Shown here: piece by piece, positions 8,278 to 17,620 of the stretch
Numbering within the stretch: the first letter of the stretch is position 1
Layout: each line of letters starts with the position of its first letter
From: Methylomonas koyamae
GTDB taxonomy: Bacteria; Pseudomonadota; Gammaproteobacteria; Methylococcales; Methylomonadaceae
Length of the DNA: 64,000 nt
Direction: 5' to 3'
Assembly (NCBI RefSeq): GCF_006483455.1
Contig: NZ_PPPU01000007.1
Coordinates: 98,708 to 162,707 of the forward strand
Translations under genes and position numbers: made by a program
Notes under the pieces: generated by a model
Seen by the model: only the letters and a program-made list of their open reading frames with translations
What the model was told of the DNA's origin: nothing
Databases searched by the model: none

Positions 8278-9522
8278 TCACAAATCGAGCGAGAACGGTT
8301 CCACCAACACCCAATCGCCGCGTTTAACGCCATCGCATTCGGCGGACAGCACGATAAAACAGTTGGCCACGCTGGCCACCTTAAGTTGATGCGAGTCTTG
8401 GGTGCCGGCGGCCGTCACCGCGAATTCGCCGTTGTCCAATTGCCGCAGCACGCCGCGTTGGTATTCGCTGCGGCCCGGCACTTTTCGCAGATCGCTGTCG
8501 CTACGGGCGCTTATCTGCAGCGTCTTGGCGGGGCTGGCGCCGAGAAGCCGATCAAGACCGGGTTTTACGAATTTGTTATAAGTGACCAGCACCGCTATCG
8601 GATTGCCGGGCAGACCGAAAAACCAGCAATCTCTTATCTTGCCGAATGCCAAGGGCTTGCCGGGTTTGATCGCGAGTTTCCAAAAATGCACTTGCCCGCA
8701 TTTCTCCAGAATCTGTTTGACGTAGTCGGCGTCGCCTACCGACGCGCCGCCGGTCGAAATCAGCGCGTCGTGTTGCGCCGCCGCTTGAACCAGCATGGCT
8801 TCCAAGGCGACCGGATCGTCTTTTACCACCCCCAAATCGTTCGCAATGAAGTTTGGGTCTTCGAGCAAGGCCGCCAGCAAATAGCGGTTACTATCGTAGA
8901 TTTGGCCGATAGCCAATGCAGAACCGAGCGGCGCCAGCTCGTCGCCGGTGGAAAAATAACCGATTCGCAAACGGCTTTTGACTTCGACGGTACTGATGCC
9001 AGCCGCCGCCAGCAAACTAATGTCGCGCGGACTGAGCTTTTTCGGCGCCGCGATCAGCCTCTCTTGACGCTTAAAATCGCTGCCGGCTGATCGAATGTTT
9101 TTTTGAAACAAACACGGCGCGGGCAAGTAGACGCGGTCCGCTTCGACACGCGTTTGTTCTTGGGCCACGACGCTGTCGGCCGTTTCCGGCACCACCGCGC
9201 CGGTAAATATGCGCACGCACTCGCCATGAGCCAGCGAACCCGTAAAAGGTTTGCCGGCCCAGGCAGTGCCGACTACGCGCAGGCTGAATTCGGCGTCTCC
9301 GCAGAGTCCGGCGGCGGCAAAGGCGTAGCCGTCCATCGCCGCATTCGGCTGCGGCGGCATGTCGATTGAAGCGAACACGTCCGTGGCCAGGATTCGGCCC
9401 AATGCGCTACTCAACTCGACCGACTCTATGGTGGCAATCGGGGCAAGGGTTTGTTGAATCCGCGACAGCGCTTGCTCGGCGGACAGAAGGGTGTTTTGTG
9501 GGGGGAAGCAGATATCGTTCAC
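8278..9522 (-). CDS. moeA: molybdopterin molybdenumtransferase MoeA
   Basis: MoeA inserts molybdate into adenylylated molybdopterin in the last step of molybdenum cofactor synthesis. The GTG at 9522 gives 414 residues, close to the family's 400-415, and overlaps the mobB stop in a GTGA arrangement. An upstream in-frame reading to 9645 exists but runs through mobB. Motifs are MPPQPNAAMDGYAF, RIFTGAVVPETADSVV, the STGGASVGDADYV loop and KPGKPLAFG, LPGNPIAV. With mobB it forms a two-gene cofactor operon, which implies a molybdoenzyme such as nitrate reductase or formate dehydrogenase outside the window. Confidence 0.95.
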   Translation of the reverse strand: MNDICFPPQNTLLSAEQALSRIQQTLAPIATIESVELSSALGRILATDVFASIDMPPQPNAAMDGYAFAAAGLCGDAEFSLRVVGTAWAGKPFTGSLAHGECVRIFTGAVVPETADSVVAQEQTRVEADRVYLPAPCLFQKNIRSAGSDFKRQERLIAAPKKLSPRDISLLAAAGISTVEVKSRLRIGYFSTGDELAPLGSALAIGQIYDSNRYLLAALLEDPNFIANDLGVVKDDPVALEAMLVQAAAQHDALISTGGASVGDADYVKQILEKCGQVHFWKLAIKPGKPLAFGKIRDCWFFGLPGNPIAVLVTYNKFVKPGLDRLLGASPAKTLQISARSDSDLRKVPGRSEYQRGVLRQLDNGEFAVTAAGTQDSHQLKVASVANCFIVLSAECDGVKRGDWVLVEPFSLDL

Positions 9523-10043
9523 TGAGAGCGGCTCAAAAATTGGTACAGAATAAAGTCGGCGATGGAATCGGTGTCGTTCAGATCCAACCAAGGGCAATCC
9601 GGTGGCGTCGCTAGCGGCGAGTCGCTGGCTACGGCGATGATCCAAGGGTCGCTCGGTTGGAGTAAGGGTTTGCCCAGGGTTGGCCGGTGCAGTTCAATTT
9701 TTGGAAACGCCTCGTGTCGGAATCCCTCGACCAAAATCAGATCCAGCTCGACACCCGATAATGAGGCCAGTTGATCAGTCAGCTTTACCTCATCTTGCGG
9801 GAGTTCCTCGACGATGGCTCGGCGGTATTTCGAAACTAGCAGCACCGGATTTGCGCCGGATTTGCGCAGCTCGTAGCTATCTTTACCGGGTTTGTCGATT
9901 TCGAAATCATGGTGGCTGTGTTTGATTAGGCCGATTTGTAGCGACTTTGCCTTCAGCAACGGAATCAATTTGGTCAACAGCGTGGTTTTGCCGGTGCCAC
10001 TGTAGGCCGCAAAGCCCAAAACCGGGGGTGCACAATGGGTCAT
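9519..10043 (-). CDS. mobB: molybdopterin-guanine dinucleotide adapter protein MobB
   Basis: MobB is a GTP-binding partner of MobA in forming the guanine dinucleotide form of the molybdenum cofactor. The 174-residue protein has the P-loop FAAYSGTGKTTLL (residues 11-23), IKHSHHDFEID, and LILVEGFRHEAFPKIE, all standard for the family. Its TGA overlaps the GTG start of moeA. It is divergent from the J-domain gene. Confidence 0.94.
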   Translation of the reverse strand: MTHCAPPVLGFAAYSGTGKTTLLTKLIPLLKAKSLQIGLIKHSHHDFEIDKPGKDSYELRKSGANPVLLVSKYRRAIVEELPQDEVKLTDQLASLSGVELDLILVEGFRHEAFPKIELHRPTLGKPLLQPSDPWIIAVASDSPLATPPDCPWLDLNDTDSIADFILYQFLSRSQ

Positions 10044-10121
10044 TAGAAAAAACGTCGTTAATCCAAGCCGAGGTATTCTAAGTTATTATGCAAACCGGTG
10101 TTAAGAAAGGGCCCGTCGAGA

Positions 10122-10610
10122 ATGGTAAGGATCGGAATAGTTTTGGTGCTGATAATTGGCGTTTTAGCCTATCGCTGGTACATCACAACGCCGTCGCAGG
10201 CAGCCAGGCGTCAATTCCGTCGTATTCTTTGGGTTTCGGCGGTTTGCATAGTGGCTGTGCTGTTGTTGACTGGAAGGTTGAACGGTTTGGTGGCTCTGAT
10301 AGGCGTACTGTTGGCGTTTATGGTCAGAGCAATTCCGTTCATCCTAAATTATGCGCCGCAGTTGCACAGAGTCTGGCGGCTGTTCCAGGATAGGTCGGAT
10401 GTCGGCCAAGACCATTCGCGGCCTAAGTCCGCAACGGATATGACCCGGGAGCAGGCGTTGCAAATTCTCGGTTTGCAGCCCGACGCCACCGAGGCCGAAA
10501 TTGTCAACGCTCATCGCATTTTGATATCCCGCATGCATCCCGATCGGGGCGGATCGGATTATTTGGCCGCACAAATCAACCAGGCCAAGAAAACGCTGTT
10601 GGGCCGGTAA
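10122..10610 (+). CDS. membrane-anchored J-domain protein (Tim14/Pam18-like)
   Basis: With the ATG at 10122 the product has 162 residues: an N-terminal membrane helix (about 2-20), a second hydrophobic stretch (36-70), a basic/polar linker, then a short C-terminal J-domain. That domain begins [21 protein letters not shown] and has [19 protein letters not shown] with the HPD motif at 139-141. The J-domain lacks a long helix IV region, as in mitochondrial Pam18/Tim14. It should stimulate an Hsp70 near the membrane. A GTG 24 bp earlier is an alternative start. Which Hsp70 it serves cannot be told. Confidence 0.82.
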   Translation: MVRIGIVLVLIIGVLAYRWYITTPSQAARRQFRRILWVSAVCIVAVLLLTGRLNGLVALIGVLLAFMVRAIPFILNYAPQLHRVWRLFQDRSDVGQDHSRPKSATDMTREQALQILGLQPDATEAEIVNAHRILISRMHPDRGGSDYLAAQINQAKKTLLGR

Positions 10611-10713
10611 CGGCAAGTCGACGATAGTCCGTGCGGCGGTCATTTCGAGGCAATTGCCATTGCTGTCGCGGCGTACATTTTTTACGAAAACTGCTAGTCT
10701 TAAGCGCTTGAAA

Positions 10714-11853
10714 ATGCCGATGAGGCCGACATTGGAAGACGATATCACTACAGAACTGCGCGTACTGGAGAGTCATTTAGACGGCATGTTAAGTCGCGTG
10801 CAGCATAACAGCCTGACGTTGAAACGCCTGCAAAGCTTTGAAATGCGACTATTGGCGATGAATACTTTGGCGGAGATGATTGAATTCATTTTGGCCGAAA
10901 CCAAAATTCTGTTCGGTCTGGATGTCGTCAATTTGTGGTTGGTCGATCCGAAGAACGAAATCGCGGCCTATTTGGACAGTGACCATTACGATTACCGGCG
11001 GCGCGAGGGCTTGCTGTTACTGAATCAGGAGGCTCCGCTGCATACCGGCTTTATCGGCAGCAAACAGCCGGTGCTTGGCAGTTACCGCGATCACGACTGC
11101 GAGCGTTTCTTTCCGGCAGCGCAGCCTAAAAAACCGGCATCGGTTGTGATCGCCCCCTTGGTGCGCCGCGATAAATACCTCGGTTCCTTGAATTTAGGTA
11201 GTTACCGTACCGACCGTTTTGTGCAGGGCATGGCTACGGATTTCATCGAGCATATTGCGTCGGTGATCAGTATCTGTCTGGAAAACAACCTGAACGTGGA
11301 GACCATACGCCGCACCAGCCTGATCGATCCGTTAACCGGCGTCAATAACCGGCGTTTTTTGGAGCAGCGGATCGAAGAAGAACTGGACCGCAGCCAGCGT
11401 ACTCGTGATCCGCTATCCTGTCTGTTTATGGATATCGATTATTTTAAGCGCATCAACGACGGCTACGGCCATCAGGCCGGCGATCACGTGTTGGCTGCCG
11501 TGGCGACGGTGATCAAAAAACAATTGCGTAACAACGATGTGTTGGCCCGATACGGCGGCGAGGAGTTCGTGGCGCTGTTATCGCAAAGCGATAACAAACA
11601 TACGGTCGAGATTGCTGAGCGGATTCGCGGCAGTATCGCCGATTTGCGGATCACCTTTGCCGAGCAAACCATACCGGTGACGATTTCGCTGGGTGCCGCT
11701 ACTTACCAACCGGCTTTCGCCCTGAAAAAGCCGGTAGCCGAGATTGCGTTGCAATTGATCCAGACCGCCGATGCCGCGCTCTACGAGGCCAAGCGCAACG
11801 GCCGCAACCGGGTCGAAAACGGCGGTCTGGTGCTAAGGATGGATGCGGCTTAG
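10714..11853 (+). CDS. GAF/DUF484-type sensor diguanylate cyclase
   Basis: The C-terminal GGDEF domain has [12 protein letters not shown] as active site, [10 protein letters not shown] at its beginning, the metal site [16 protein letters not shown], and RNND five residues before GGEEF, which is the RxxD inhibitory site for c-di-GMP feedback. The N-terminal part (about 20-215) resembles a DUF484/GAF sensor domain with a coiled coil before it. There is no membrane segment, so the cyclase is soluble. ATG at 10714 is preferred; an in-frame TTG 60 bp upstream extends it. Its stop overlaps the stop of convergent galE by 4 bp. Confidence 0.88.
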   Translation: MPMRPTLEDDITTELRVLESHLDGMLSRVQHNSLTLKRLQSFEMRLLAMNTLAEMIEFILAETKILFGLDVVNLWLVDPKNEIAAYLDSDHYDYRRREGLLLLNQEAPLHTGFIGSKQPVLGSYRDHDCERFFPAAQPKKPASVVIAPLVRRDKYLGSLNLGSYRTDRFVQGMATDFIEHIASVISICLENNLNVETIRRTSLIDPLTGVNNRRFLEQRIEEELDRSQRTRDPLSCLFMDIDYFKRINDGYGHQAGDHVLAAVATVIKKQLRNNDVLARYGGEEFVALLSQSDNKHTVEIAERIRGSIADLRITFAEQTIPVTISLGAATYQPAFALKKPVAEIALQLIQTADAALYEAKRNGRNRVENGGLVLRMDAA

Positions 11854-12896
11854 TGGTAGCCGTTCGGATTCTGGCTTTGCCAGCGCCAGGTATCGGCAAT
11901 CATTTGGGTTAAATCGCGCTCCGCTGTCCAACCCAATTTCTGTGCGGCCAGACTCGGATCGGCATAGCAGGCGGCGACGTCGCCGGCCCGGCGCGGCGCG
12001 ATTTTGTATGGTACGTCCTGTCCGGTGACCTGGATAAAGGTGTTGACCATCTGCAAGACGCTGTAACCGTTACCCGTGCCCAGATTGACGGCATCGCAGA
12101 CCGGGGCGTCTGCCGGCTGGCTCAGCAGGTATTGCAAGGCTTTGATGTGGCCTTGGGCCAGATCGACCACGTGGATGTAATCCCTCACGCCGGTGCCGTC
12201 CACGGTGGGATAGTCGTCGCCGAATATCGAGAGCATCGGCAATTTGCCGATCGCAACCTGAGACAAGTAGGGCATCAGATTATTCGGGATGCCGTTCGGG
12301 TCCTCGCCGATCAGGCCGCTACTGTGGGCGCCAATCGGGTTGAAGTAACGCAGGATGGCGGTTTGCCAGGGGGCGGTTGTTTGGTTCAAGCCATCCGCCG
12401 CGCTGGCGTCGCGCAAAATTTCCTCGATGAACAGTTTGGTGCGGCCGTAGGGATTGGTCGCTTGCAGCGGAAAACTCTCCAAAATAGGCACCGTGTGCGG
12501 GTCGCCGTAAACGGTCGCGGACGAGCTGAACACCAGCCGTTTGACGCCGGCTGCCGCCATCGTTTCCAGCAAGACCTGGGTGCCGTAAATGTTGTTGCGG
12601 TAGTAGCTGAGTGGTTGCTGGCAGGATTCGCCGACCGCTTTCAAGCCGGCAAAATGCACGACGGCGTCGACACTGTGGTTGTGGAAGATGCGGCCAAGGG
12701 CCGCGGCGTCGGTAATATCGGCTTGGTAAAACACCGGCGCCTTGCCGGTGATGGTTTCGATGCGGCGGAGCGCCTCGACTTTACTGTTGCTGAGATTGTC
12801 GACGATAACGATATCGAAACCGTTATTCAGCAATTCCACACAGGTATGGCTACCGATGTAGCCGGTACCGCCCGTCACTAGGATGGTTTGAGCCAT
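11850..12896 (-). CDS. galE: UDP-glucose 4-epimerase
   Basis: GalE interconverts UDP-glucose and UDP-galactose using bound NAD. The short-chain dehydrogenase features are the Rossmann motif [12 protein letters not shown] (residues 7-18), [13 protein letters not shown], the SSSATVYG segment (124-131) and the catalytic pair Tyr150-xxx-Lys154 in NPYGRTK. The length of 348 residues is slightly above E. coli GalE. It lies 15 bp downstream of ttcA, the last gene of a leftward run fabA-fabB-ttcA-galE. Confidence 0.95.
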   Translation of the reverse strand: MAQTILVTGGTGYIGSHTCVELLNNGFDIVIVDNLSNSKVEALRRIETITGKAPVFYQADITDAAALGRIFHNHSVDAVVHFAGLKAVGESCQQPLSYYRNNIYGTQVLLETMAAAGVKRLVFSSSATVYGDPHTVPILESFPLQATNPYGRTKLFIEEILRDASAADGLNQTTAPWQTAILRYFNPIGAHSSGLIGEDPNGIPNNLMPYLSQVAIGKLPMLSIFGDDYPTVDGTGVRDYIHVVDLAQGHIKALQYLLSQPADAPVCDAVNLGTGNGYSVLQMVNTFIQVTGQDVPYKIAPRRAGDVAACYADPSLAAQKLGWTAERDLTQMIADTWRWQSQNPNGYH

Positions 12897-12911
12897 ATTT
12901 CCGTTCCCTGT

Positions 12912-13769
12912 TTAGCGTTCGAGTATGTCCAGTCCCGGCTCGTCGGAGACGACGCGGGCCAGGGTTGAATTCGGATCGCGACGCAGGCCGGCAAAGTCGA
13001 ACAAGCCGGTATCGAGCATTTGCGACGGGGCGATGTTTTGCAAGCCGGCGAAGATGGTTTCGATCCGGCCGGGGAATTGTTTGTCCCAAGCGTTCAACAT
13101 CTGCTTCATCGCCTTGCGTTGCAAATTCTCCTGCGATCCGCACAGATTGCAGGGAATGATCGGAAACTGCTTGAAGGCAGCAAAGCGGTTGATGTCCTTT
13201 TCGCGGCAATAGGCCAGCGGCCGGATCACGATATTCTGTTTATCGTCGCTGAGCAGTTTCGGCGGCATTGCTTTCAGTTTGCCGGCGTAGAACAGGTTCA
13301 GAAAAAAGGTCTCGATGATGTCGTCGCGGTGGTGGCCCAACGCGATTTTGGTGATTTTGTGTTCCCTGGCGAAGCCGTACAGCGTACCGCGCCGTAGCCG
13401 CGAGCATAGGCTGCAGGTGGTCTGGCCTTCCGGAATGATGCGCTTGACGATGCTGTAAGTATCGTGTTCGATGATGTGGAACGGTACGCCGATCGATGTC
13501 AGGTATTCCGGCAACACGTGTTCGGGAAAGCCGGGCTGTTTCTGGTCCAAATTCACGGCGATGATTTCGAAATTCACCGGCGCGGTTTTCTGCAAATTCA
13601 GCAGAATGTCCAGCATGGTGTACGAATCCTTGCCGCCGGATAGACAAACCATGACCTTGTCGTCCGGTTCGATCATATTGTAATCGGCGATGGCCTCGCC
13701 GACGCTGCGCCTCAGGCGCTTTTGCAGTTTGTTGAACTGGGTACGGGATTTTTGGCTGGGATCGGACAT
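12912..13769 (-). CDS. ttcA: tRNA 2-thiocytidine(32) synthetase TtcA
   Basis: TtcA thiolates cytidine 32 of some tRNAs with ATP and an iron-sulfur cluster. The PP-loop SGGKDSY is at residues 44-50. Cys119 and Cys122 in [12 protein letters not shown] and a third Cys in PCNLCGSQ (207/210) are the expected cluster ligands. The length of 285 residues fits. The gene lies between fabB (46 bp upstream) and galE (15 bp downstream) on the same strand. Confidence 0.95.
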   Translation of the reverse strand: MSDPSQKSRTQFNKLQKRLRRSVGEAIADYNMIEPDDKVMVCLSGGKDSYTMLDILLNLQKTAPVNFEIIAVNLDQKQPGFPEHVLPEYLTSIGVPFHIIEHDTYSIVKRIIPEGQTTCSLCSRLRRGTLYGFAREHKITKIALGHHRDDIIETFFLNLFYAGKLKAMPPKLLSDDKQNIVIRPLAYCREKDINRFAAFKQFPIIPCNLCGSQENLQRKAMKQMLNAWDKQFPGRIETIFAGLQNIAPSQMLDTGLFDFAGLRRDPNSTLARVVSDEPGLDILER

Positions 13770-13815
13770 GGTGGGAAGAGAGGCGGCCTGGCTAAAGGTG
13801 CAGACCGCTTGGCAG

Positions 13816-15036
13816 TTAACCGTTGTAACGTTGGAAGATCAGCGTGGCGTTGGTGCCGCCGAAACCGAAGCTGTTTGACATCACCGTATTCAAGGTCACG
13901 TTGTCCTGATATTCGCGGACGATGGGGATGCCGGCGGCACCGGGGTCGAGTTGGCTGATGTTGGCCGACGCGCTCAAGAAGTTTTCTTCCATCATCAGCA
14001 GCGAATAAATCGCTTCGTTGACGCCGGCAGCACCGAGGGCGTGGCCGGTCAGGGATTTGGTCGAGCTGACTCTGGGCACCGTATCGGCGCCGAATACCGC
14101 GCGCATCGCTTCCAATTCGCGGGTATCGCCGACCGGCGTACTGGTGCCGTGGGCGTTGATGTAGTCGATCGGGTCGTTTACGGTCGCCAGCGCCATTTGC
14201 ATGCAACGTACCGCGCCTTCGCCGGAGGGTTGCACCATGTCGTAACCGTCCGAGGTGGCGCCGTAGCCGACCAGCTCGGCATAGATTTTGGCGCCGCGGG
14301 CCTTGGCGTGCTCGAGCTCCTCGATCACCAAAACGCCGCCGCCGCCGGAGATCACGAAACCGTCGCGGGTCTCGTCGTAAGGGCGAGACGCGGTATCAGG
14401 GCTGTCGTTATATTTGGACGACAAGGCGCCCATGGCGTCGAACATGACCGACATGGTCCAGTGCAGTTCTTCGCCGCCGCCGGCAAATACGATATCCTGC
14501 TTGCCGAGTTGGATCAGTTCCTGGGCGTGGCCGATACAGTGGGCGCTGGTCGCGCAAGCCGAACTGATCGAATAGTTGACGCCCCTGATTTTGAACGGTG
14601 TGGCCAGGCAGGCGGTGTTGGTGCTGGACATGGCCCGCGTCACCATATACGGCCCGACTTTCTTGACGCCTTTGGAGCGCAGAATGTCGGCGGAATCGAC
14701 CAGATTGGAGGTCGACGGCCCGCCGGAACCCATTACCAGGCCGGTGCGGATATTGGAAATATCGCTTTCGTCCAGGCCGGAATCGGCAATGGCCTGTTCC
14801 ATTGCCAAGTAATTGAAGGCGGCACCGTCGCCCATGAAACGTTTGATCTTGCGGTCTATCGCTTCGTCCAGATCGATGTTAACCGGGCCGTGGACGTGGC
14901 TTCTGAAGCCCAGCTCCTGGTAAACCGGGGCGTGCACGATGCCGGAACGGCCGCTCCGTAGCGAAGCGACGACTTCGTTCCGGTTATTACCGATGCTGGA
15001 AACGATCCCCAAGCCTGTTACAACCGCGCGTCTCAT
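13816..15036 (-). CDS. fabB: beta-ketoacyl-ACP synthase I
   Basis: FabB elongates acyl-ACP and is needed for unsaturated fatty acid synthesis. The 406-residue protein has the catalytic triad Cys161 (SSACATSAH), His296 (NAHGTST) and His332 (TGHALGAAG), and the ending [13 protein letters not shown]. It lies 10 bp downstream of fabA, forming the classical fabA-fabB pair for anaerobic-type unsaturated fatty acid synthesis. Confidence 0.96.
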   Translation of the reverse strand: MRRAVVTGLGIVSSIGNNRNEVVASLRSGRSGIVHAPVYQELGFRSHVHGPVNIDLDEAIDRKIKRFMGDGAAFNYLAMEQAIADSGLDESDISNIRTGLVMGSGGPSTSNLVDSADILRSKGVKKVGPYMVTRAMSSTNTACLATPFKIRGVNYSISSACATSAHCIGHAQELIQLGKQDIVFAGGGEELHWTMSVMFDAMGALSSKYNDSPDTASRPYDETRDGFVISGGGGVLVIEELEHAKARGAKIYAELVGYGATSDGYDMVQPSGEGAVRCMQMALATVNDPIDYINAHGTSTPVGDTRELEAMRAVFGADTVPRVSSTKSLTGHALGAAGVNEAIYSLLMMEENFLSASANISQLDPGAAGIPIVREYQDNVTLNTVMSNSFGFGGTNATLIFQRYNG

Positions 15037-15046
15037 GTTGGTTTCC

Positions 15047-15562
15047 TTAGAAATCCTGAGTGGAAGTAAATAAGCCGACCCGTAAATCGGTGGCTTCGTA
15101 GATTTGTTTGCCGTCTACTTCCATGACTGCATCGGCGATACCCATCACCAGTTTGCGCATGATCACGCGCTTCAAGTCGATTTTATAGGTGACTTTTTTA
15201 GCGGTCGGCAGCACCTGGCCGGTGAATTTCACCTCGCCGCAACCCAGAGCTCGGCCTTTGCCGGGACCGCCGAGCCAGCACAAGTAAAAACCGATCAATT
15301 GCCACATGGCATCCAGCCCCAGACAGCCGGGCATGACCGGGTCTCCCTGAAAATGGCAGGCAAAAAACCACAAGTCGGGATTGATATCCAGTTCGGCAAT
15401 AATCTCGCCCTTGCCGTATTTACCGCCTTCATCGGAAATATGGACGATGCGGTCCATCATCAGCATATTGGGAAGCGGTAACTGCGCGTTTTCCGGACCG
15501 TAAAGCTCGCCCCGGCCGGACATCAACAACTCTTCGCGCGTGAAACTGTTCTGCTTCTCCAT
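15047..15562 (-). CDS. fabA: 3-hydroxydecanoyl-ACP dehydratase/isomerase
   Basis: FabA dehydrates 3-hydroxydecanoyl-ACP and isomerises the trans-2 to the cis-3 double bond, the branch point to unsaturated fatty acids. The 171-residue hot-dog protein has catalytic His70 in [19 protein letters not shown] and Asp84 in the same motif, exactly the positions known from E. coli FabA. It leads the fabA-fabB operon. Confidence 0.96.
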   Translation of the reverse strand: MEKQNSFTREELLMSGRGELYGPENAQLPLPNMLMMDRIVHISDEGGKYGKGEIIAELDINPDLWFFACHFQGDPVMPGCLGLDAMWQLIGFYLCWLGGPGKGRALGCGEVKFTGQVLPTAKKVTYKIDLKRVIMRKLVMGIADAVMEVDGKQIYEATDLRVGLFTSTQDF

Positions 15563-15638
15563 CCAATAATTACCTGATTCGTGGGTTCAAAAACATCCAC
15601 CATTATCCAATAATCGGCTTAAAAAATCAGCTCAATTT

Positions 15639-17552
15639 TTATCCCGGCATCACCTCGCGCAGCAAGTCGTCAAGCTTCAATGAGTCGCGTTGCAAGCGTT
15701 GCTGGTAAATCAAAGCGTACATCAGGACCGACGCGACGTAGCCGCGGGTTTCTTTGTACGGTATGTTTTCGATCCAGATATCGGCCGGTAGCGCTTGGCT
15801 TCCGGGCAGCCAACGCTTAATTTTGTTGGCGCCGGCGTTGTAGGCCGCGGCAGCTAAAGCGTAGTGGCCGCCGAACTGGTGCAACAGTTTCTTGAAATAA
15901 AATGCGCCGTACTTTAGGTTTAGTTCCGGACGAAACAGACTGTCGTCGTCGCCCCAGCTGTCGTGCAGATCGGCAGCGATTTGCCGGCCGGTTTGCGGCA
16001 TCACTTGCATCAAACCTTTGGCGCCGGCGGGCGAATCGGCCTGACTGTCGAAGGCGCTTTCCTGACGAATCAAACCGTAGATGATGGCGGGATCCAACTG
16101 CCTTTCCTGCGCGATTTGCCCGATTTCCCGACTGTATTCCAGCGGAAAGCGCAACTCGACGTCATCCCAATGATTGGCTTTGGCGACGGTAGCGATGGCT
16201 AAAGCCGGCGCACGCCAGCGTTGTGCCAGTTTAGCCGCAACCGGCAATAGGTTAGGTTCCAATTTGGCAACGGCGAACTGCCATTGGCGCCTGGCTTCTG
16301 CCGGCCGATTCAATACCAGCAGTTCGTTTGCCGCCTGAAAATCGGCTCGGTTGCTTAGCGCTTGCAACTCGGATTCGGCAACTTGTAACGGTCGGTGCGC
16401 CAAGTCGATCGCTTGGCCGGATTTAGCGGCGGCCATAAATCCGTAAAAGCTGCGATTTTTCGCCAACTCTACGAATTGGCGGTTAGCGGCTTCGCCTTGG
16501 CCGACTGCCGCCAAAGCCCGCGCCTGCCAATAACGCCACTTGTCCCGATTTTTCTCTTCGCTGTTCAAGCGGGCGATGGCGGTGAGCACGTTCGGCCAAT
16601 CCTGGCTATTCAATGCCGCCCGCACCCGCCATTCCCGGCTCGATTCGTCGTCGGTTTCCAAACGCGACAAGCGCGGATAGGCTTGGGCATCGTGTTTCAA
16701 TGCCAAGGCCAGGGCCAGTTGTCTTTCGATAAAGGCGGCGCGATCCGGCGCGATGGGCTGCTGCGCTTTTTCCTGATCCCAATATCGTGCCGCCGCTCCA
16801 GGATCGCGCTCCAGCCAACGCTCGACGGCATGGCCCAGCATTTCCGGTGCATCTGCCGGTTGATTGCGCCAACCGGTTTCGGTCTGTATGGCTTCCGGTT
16901 GCCGATGTAGTTTCAACCAAAGTTCGGCGCGCGGCAGTTCATCAGCGGCCAGGAAACGGGCGAGATACTCGGCCAGCGCCGGATTATCGCGTTTCAAGGC
17001 GGCATGGAAACGTTGCCAGACTAGATCGTGATTAAAGTAAGGCGATGCTTGGTAGGCCGCGAACAGGCCGTCACAGTTGTTCGGTTGCGATTTACCGCTC
17101 AGCCAAAGTGCGCGGGCGAGAACGAACGCCTCGGGTGTTTGGCCGGTTTCGACGTAGGCCAGGCCGGCGTAACATTGCAAAGCACTGTCGTCGCTGGCTT
17201 GGTAATATCTTAAAAAGTCCGGCCAACGTTTTTGTTCGCCAAGGTAAGCCAACCATTTCGGCTTGAGCAAGCCGGCATAGCGGCTGGACCCGTTTTCTGT
17301 CAGGAACGCGCGTATCTCATCGTCGGCGGACAAACGGCTTTTCAACCATTGGTATTGCAAATACGGATACAACGGGTAAGTTTTCAAAGTGGCGGCGAGC
17401 TGACGGTAGTCGGATTCGCGGTGCGCTGAGATAGCTTGTTCCGCTTGCAGAAAACGTTGGCGCAGATCGCCGATTTCGGAATCTCCGGCCGTCGCCCACG
17501 CCGGCAATAGGCTGACGATTGCGGCGAGCATCAGATTTTTGATTAACGACAT
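15639..17552 (-). CDS. slt: soluble lytic murein transglycosylase (Slt70-like)
   Basis: A 637-residue periplasmic enzyme that cleaves peptidoglycan between MurNAc and GlcNAc, leaving a 1,6-anhydro end. It begins with a signal peptide (MSLIKNLMLAAIVSLLPAWA), followed by a long helical U-shaped domain (about 25-470) and the catalytic domain with IYGLIRQESAF (Glu498), GAKGLMQVMPQTG and AAYNAGANKI. The order and length fit Slt70. It is divergent from the ABC exporter with 68 bp between, and precedes fabA on the same strand. Confidence 0.92.
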   Translation of the reverse strand: MSLIKNLMLAAIVSLLPAWATAGDSEIGDLRQRFLQAEQAISAHRESDYRQLAATLKTYPLYPYLQYQWLKSRLSADDEIRAFLTENGSSRYAGLLKPKWLAYLGEQKRWPDFLRYYQASDDSALQCYAGLAYVETGQTPEAFVLARALWLSGKSQPNNCDGLFAAYQASPYFNHDLVWQRFHAALKRDNPALAEYLARFLAADELPRAELWLKLHRQPEAIQTETGWRNQPADAPEMLGHAVERWLERDPGAAARYWDQEKAQQPIAPDRAAFIERQLALALALKHDAQAYPRLSRLETDDESSREWRVRAALNSQDWPNVLTAIARLNSEEKNRDKWRYWQARALAAVGQGEAANRQFVELAKNRSFYGFMAAAKSGQAIDLAHRPLQVAESELQALSNRADFQAANELLVLNRPAEARRQWQFAVAKLEPNLLPVAAKLAQRWRAPALAIATVAKANHWDDVELRFPLEYSREIGQIAQERQLDPAIIYGLIRQESAFDSQADSPAGAKGLMQVMPQTGRQIAADLHDSWGDDDSLFRPELNLKYGAFYFKKLLHQFGGHYALAAAAYNAGANKIKRWLPGSQALPADIWIENIPYKETRGYVASVLMYALIYQQRLQRDSLKLDDLLREVMPG

Positions 17553-17620
17553 GGCACTTCCCCGATAATCGGACCATTCGGCCCGGCAAGCTGTTTTGCC
17601 GCGGCCATCGGACCATTATA

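Noticed and set aside
13951..14961. 336-residue open frame antisense to fabB
   Set aside because: fabB has an intact catalytic triad and family length; the antisense product is V/D/G/R-rich and resembles nothing.
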